This document shows positions 6,479 through 7,366 of a stretch of DNA of 7,366 nucleotides, piece by piece. The stretch covers positions 1 to 7,366 of the forward strand of contig JAUQXU010000386.1 of NCBI GenBank assembly GCA_030837935.1, in the 5' to 3' direction. The notes below the pieces were generated by a model. It saw only the letters and a list, made by a program, of their open reading frames with translations. It was not told the DNA's origin and made no database searches. The stretch is from Candidatus Brocadia sp. Lineage in GTDB: Bacteria; Planctomycetota; Brocadiia; Brocadiales; Brocadiaceae. Made by a program: the position numbers and the translations under genes. The first letter of the stretch is position 1; the number at the start of each line of letters is the position of its first letter.

Positions 6479-7054
6479 TTAAATATTTCCATTCCATAAG
6501 TCAAAAACTTTCGTAAGCGCCAGGAGTGCCAGTGAATGTCTGAAACTGCCTGCCTGGATTTCATACCGTATTTCATCGAGCGTTAGCGTTGTAACGATAA
6601 TATCCTCTCCTTCGTCGGGATTCATCTCTTCCGTTTGAACGGCATCTTTTGCATACCAGGAATGACAAACGTTATTTAAAATCGCCGGATTTGGTTCCAC
6701 AGAGCCAAGATAATGCCACTTGACACTGGTGTAACCGGTTTCTTCTTTCAGTTCCCGAATCGCCGCTGCTTTGGAATCCTCACCGTGGTCAACCATGCCA
6801 CCTGGTATTTCCGTAGTAATTTTCCCGGCGCCAAACCGATATTGCCGAACAACCACGACTTCATTGTTTGGTGTCGTAGCAACAATGTTAACCCAATCAT
6901 TTGCTTCGAGCACCAGCCGTTTCATTTCTTTTTGACTTCCTGGATGTTTTAACCAATCAAAGCGTGCTTGCAGAATCTCAAGGTGCGGTCCTTTCTCGAT
7001 ACGGTGCCGCTGCCATACTGCTGGTTTTTTATTTTTATTCTGTTTCTTATCCAT
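6479..7054 (-). CDS. Nudix hydrolase, ADP-ribose pyrophosphatase type
   Basis: This 191-residue cytoplasmic enzyme is predicted to cleave a nucleoside diphosphate linked to another moiety, such as ADP-ribose to AMP and ribose 5-phosphate. The Nudix box is complete at 86-108: Gly86, five residues, Glu92, seven residues, then REL-K-EETGY with metal-binding Glu101, Glu104 and Glu105. RQYRFGAGKITTEIPGG at 70-86 matches the 'rQyR......E.PaG' segment of the ADPRase/NudF-NudK branch. EPNPAILNN at 120-128 matches the segment after the Nudix box in that branch. The first 12 residues are Lys/Asn/Gln-rich and probably disordered. The ATG has only a distant GAGAGA upstream, so start strength is modest, but no other start fits. 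It is the first gene of the Nudix-DUF3047-rlpA-cysQ group. The 106-base palindromic repeat ends 30 bases upstream. Exact substrate is inferred only from family. Confidence 0.9.
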   Translation of the reverse strand: MDKKQNKNKKPAVWQRHRIEKGPHLEILQARFDWLKHPGSQKEMKRLVLEANDWVNIVATTPNNEVVVVRQYRFGAGKITTEIPGGMVDHGEDSKAAAIRELKEETGYTSVKWHYLGSVEPNPAILNNVCHSWYAKDAVQTEEMNPDEGEDIIVTTLTLDEIRYEIQAGSFRHSLALLALTKVFDLWNGNI

Positions 7055-7083
7055 GAAATGGTAAAATCTCTCAAGTTAAAAAG

Positions 7084-7189
7084 TCCCCTCTTGGGAGGGG
7101 ATTTAGGGGTGGCTAAGTCGGTAATTCGTGAGATATTCACTGAGATTTCACGCCCAAGGAACCCACCCCTTACCCCTCCCAAGAGGGGA
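7084..7189. repeat. 106-bp palindromic repeat element with near-perfect terminal inverted repeats (MITE- or REP-like)
   Basis: The outer 17 bases are identical inverted copies: TCCCCTCTTGGGAGGGG at 7084-7100 and its reverse complement at 7173-7189. Each continues into a second G/C block (AGGGGTGG at 7105-7112, CCACCCCT at 7163-7170) after a gap of 4 bases on the left and 2 on the right. Near the centre CGTGA (7127-7131) pairs with TCACG (7148-7152), so the element could fold along most of its length. Each arm is itself a hairpin (CCCCTC-TTGG-GAGGGG). No transposase gene and no clear target-site duplication are seen. From recall, repeats of this type occur in many copies in environmental bacteria and give spurious database peptides such as 'NPPLTPPKRG', which one frame here indeed encodes. 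Confidence 0.85.
7162..7180 (-). other. Canonical G-quadruplex motif
   Basis: On the - strand these 19 bases read GGG-A-GGGG-TAA-GGGG-T-GGG: four G-runs of at least three with loops of 1, 3 and 1, a pattern expected to fold as a stable quadruplex. It overlaps the right arm of the palindrome, so quadruplex and hairpin would exclude each other. The left arm on the + strand has three long G-runs and a GG, a weaker match. Confidence 0.6.
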
Positions 7190-7201
7190 ATAATTTGTGC
7201 C

Positions 7202-7207
7202 ATTATA
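7202..7207 (-). promoter_or_regulatory. Possible -10 box for the Nudix-DUF3047-rlpA-cysQ group
   Basis: A perfect TATAAT lies on the - strand just outside the palindromic element. No good -35 box is present at 16-18 bases (best candidates match two of six positions), so activator dependence or a false match are both possible. If used, the leader would be about 140 bases long and would contain the whole palindrome and the quadruplex motif. Confidence 0.3.
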
Positions 7208-7212
7208 AAATA

Positions 7213-7221
7213 TGTGGATAA
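7213..7221 (-). promoter_or_regulatory. Perfect DnaA-box sequence (TTATCCACA)
   Basis: The - strand reads TTATCCACA, the E. coli-type DnaA box consensus. It falls in the spacer between the possible -10 box and where a -35 would be, so a bound DnaA could block that promoter. It stands alone: I see no second full match and no AT-rich unwinding region or origin genes, so this is not evidence for an origin. A chance match is plausible. Confidence 0.3.
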
Positions 7222-7366
7222 GTTAAACACGGACAAACAAACAGACTGTGCCAAATGAAACTGTTCTTTGACAAAAAAGTTTGAAAAAGAAACCCTGGCA
7301 GGCACTATTTTTCAAAAGCGAGTTGTTTCAAGCTGAAATAATATGATAAGTGACTGTCGATATCAC

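Larger units (their letters stand above)
7055..7366. other. Non-coding stretch upstream of the Nudix gene
   Basis: No convincing gene is seen in these 312 bases on either strand. Short open frames that cross it are translations of the palindromic repeat. From left to right it holds a 29-base spacer, the palindromic element, a TATAAT on the - strand, a DnaA-box match, and an A-rich right end with small inverted repeats (for example TTTCA-agc-TGAAA at 7326-7338). Any promoter of the Nudix group should be here. The upstream neighbour gene lies outside the window. Confidence 0.7.

Noticed and set aside
7084..7189. CRISPR array
   Set aside because: There are only two copies of the repeat and they are inverted, not direct, with no regular spacers.
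7268..7273. Perfect TTGACA on the + strand as a promoter -35 box
   Set aside because: No acceptable -10 hexamer lies 16-18 bases downstream.
6949..7305. Open frames on both strands crossing the right-end repeat, with peptides such as SPLLGGDLGV and NPPLTPPKRG
   Set aside because: These are translations of the palindromic repeat and of antisense Nudix sequence, a known source of spurious proteins.
7297..7312. TGGCAGGCACTATTTT as a sigma-54 promoter
   Set aside because: The -24-like TGGCA is present but the required GC at -12 is absent.
7190..7366. Replication origin suggested by the DnaA box and A-rich sequence
   Set aside because: Only one DnaA box, no unwinding repeats and no origin-associated genes nearby in the window.

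Overview
This 7.4 kb window comes from a Gram-negative-type bacterium: it encodes two clear lipoproteins with lipoboxes, an RlpA-type cell-wall protein, mid-range base composition and tightly packed genes. The gene set and a 106-bp palindromic repeat of the 'CCCCTCTTGGGAGGGG' type remind me of environmental genomes such as anammox Planctomycetes. That is a low-confidence guess from recall, and nothing here is diagnostic.

Layout. On the + strand (1-1660) lies the 3' end of recJ (single-strand DNA exonuclease). It overlaps by ATGA a Clp1/Grc3-family polynucleotide 5'-hydroxyl kinase. The kinase is split into two overlapping frames by what looks like the loss of one A at 1020-1024. After an 82-bp convergent gap, everything else (1743-7054) is on the - strand in two groups. 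The first group to be transcribed is 7054-4287: a Nudix hydrolase of the ADP-ribose pyrophosphatase type, a DUF3047 exported protein, an RlpA-like lipoprotein and CysQ (3'(2'),5'-bisphosphate nucleotidase). The second is 4064-1743: a DUF465/YdcH small protein, a zinc-dependent alcohol dehydrogenase and a metallo-beta-lactamase-fold lipoprotein. A consensus-like promoter (TTGGAA-18-TATAAT) precedes the second group.

The 312 bases at the right end hold no convincing gene. They contain the palindromic repeat element (7084-7189), a canonical G-quadruplex motif on the - strand inside its right arm, a TATAAT box and a perfect DnaA-box 9-mer. If transcription starts at the TATAAT, the repeat lies in the 5' leader of the Nudix-DUF3047-rlpA-cysQ transcript.

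How the genes fit together. RecJ and the kinase both act on nucleic-acid 5' ends. CysQ and the Nudix enzyme both clear small nucleotide metabolites. RlpA and DUF3047 are exported and probably act in the envelope. The dehydrogenase and the MBL lipoprotein are translationally coupled, but their substrates cannot be read from sequence. The items most worth a second look are the kinase frameshift, the RlpA domain lacking the usual active-site glutamate, and the repeat/G-quadruplex leader. I did not find a clearly new multi-gene system.
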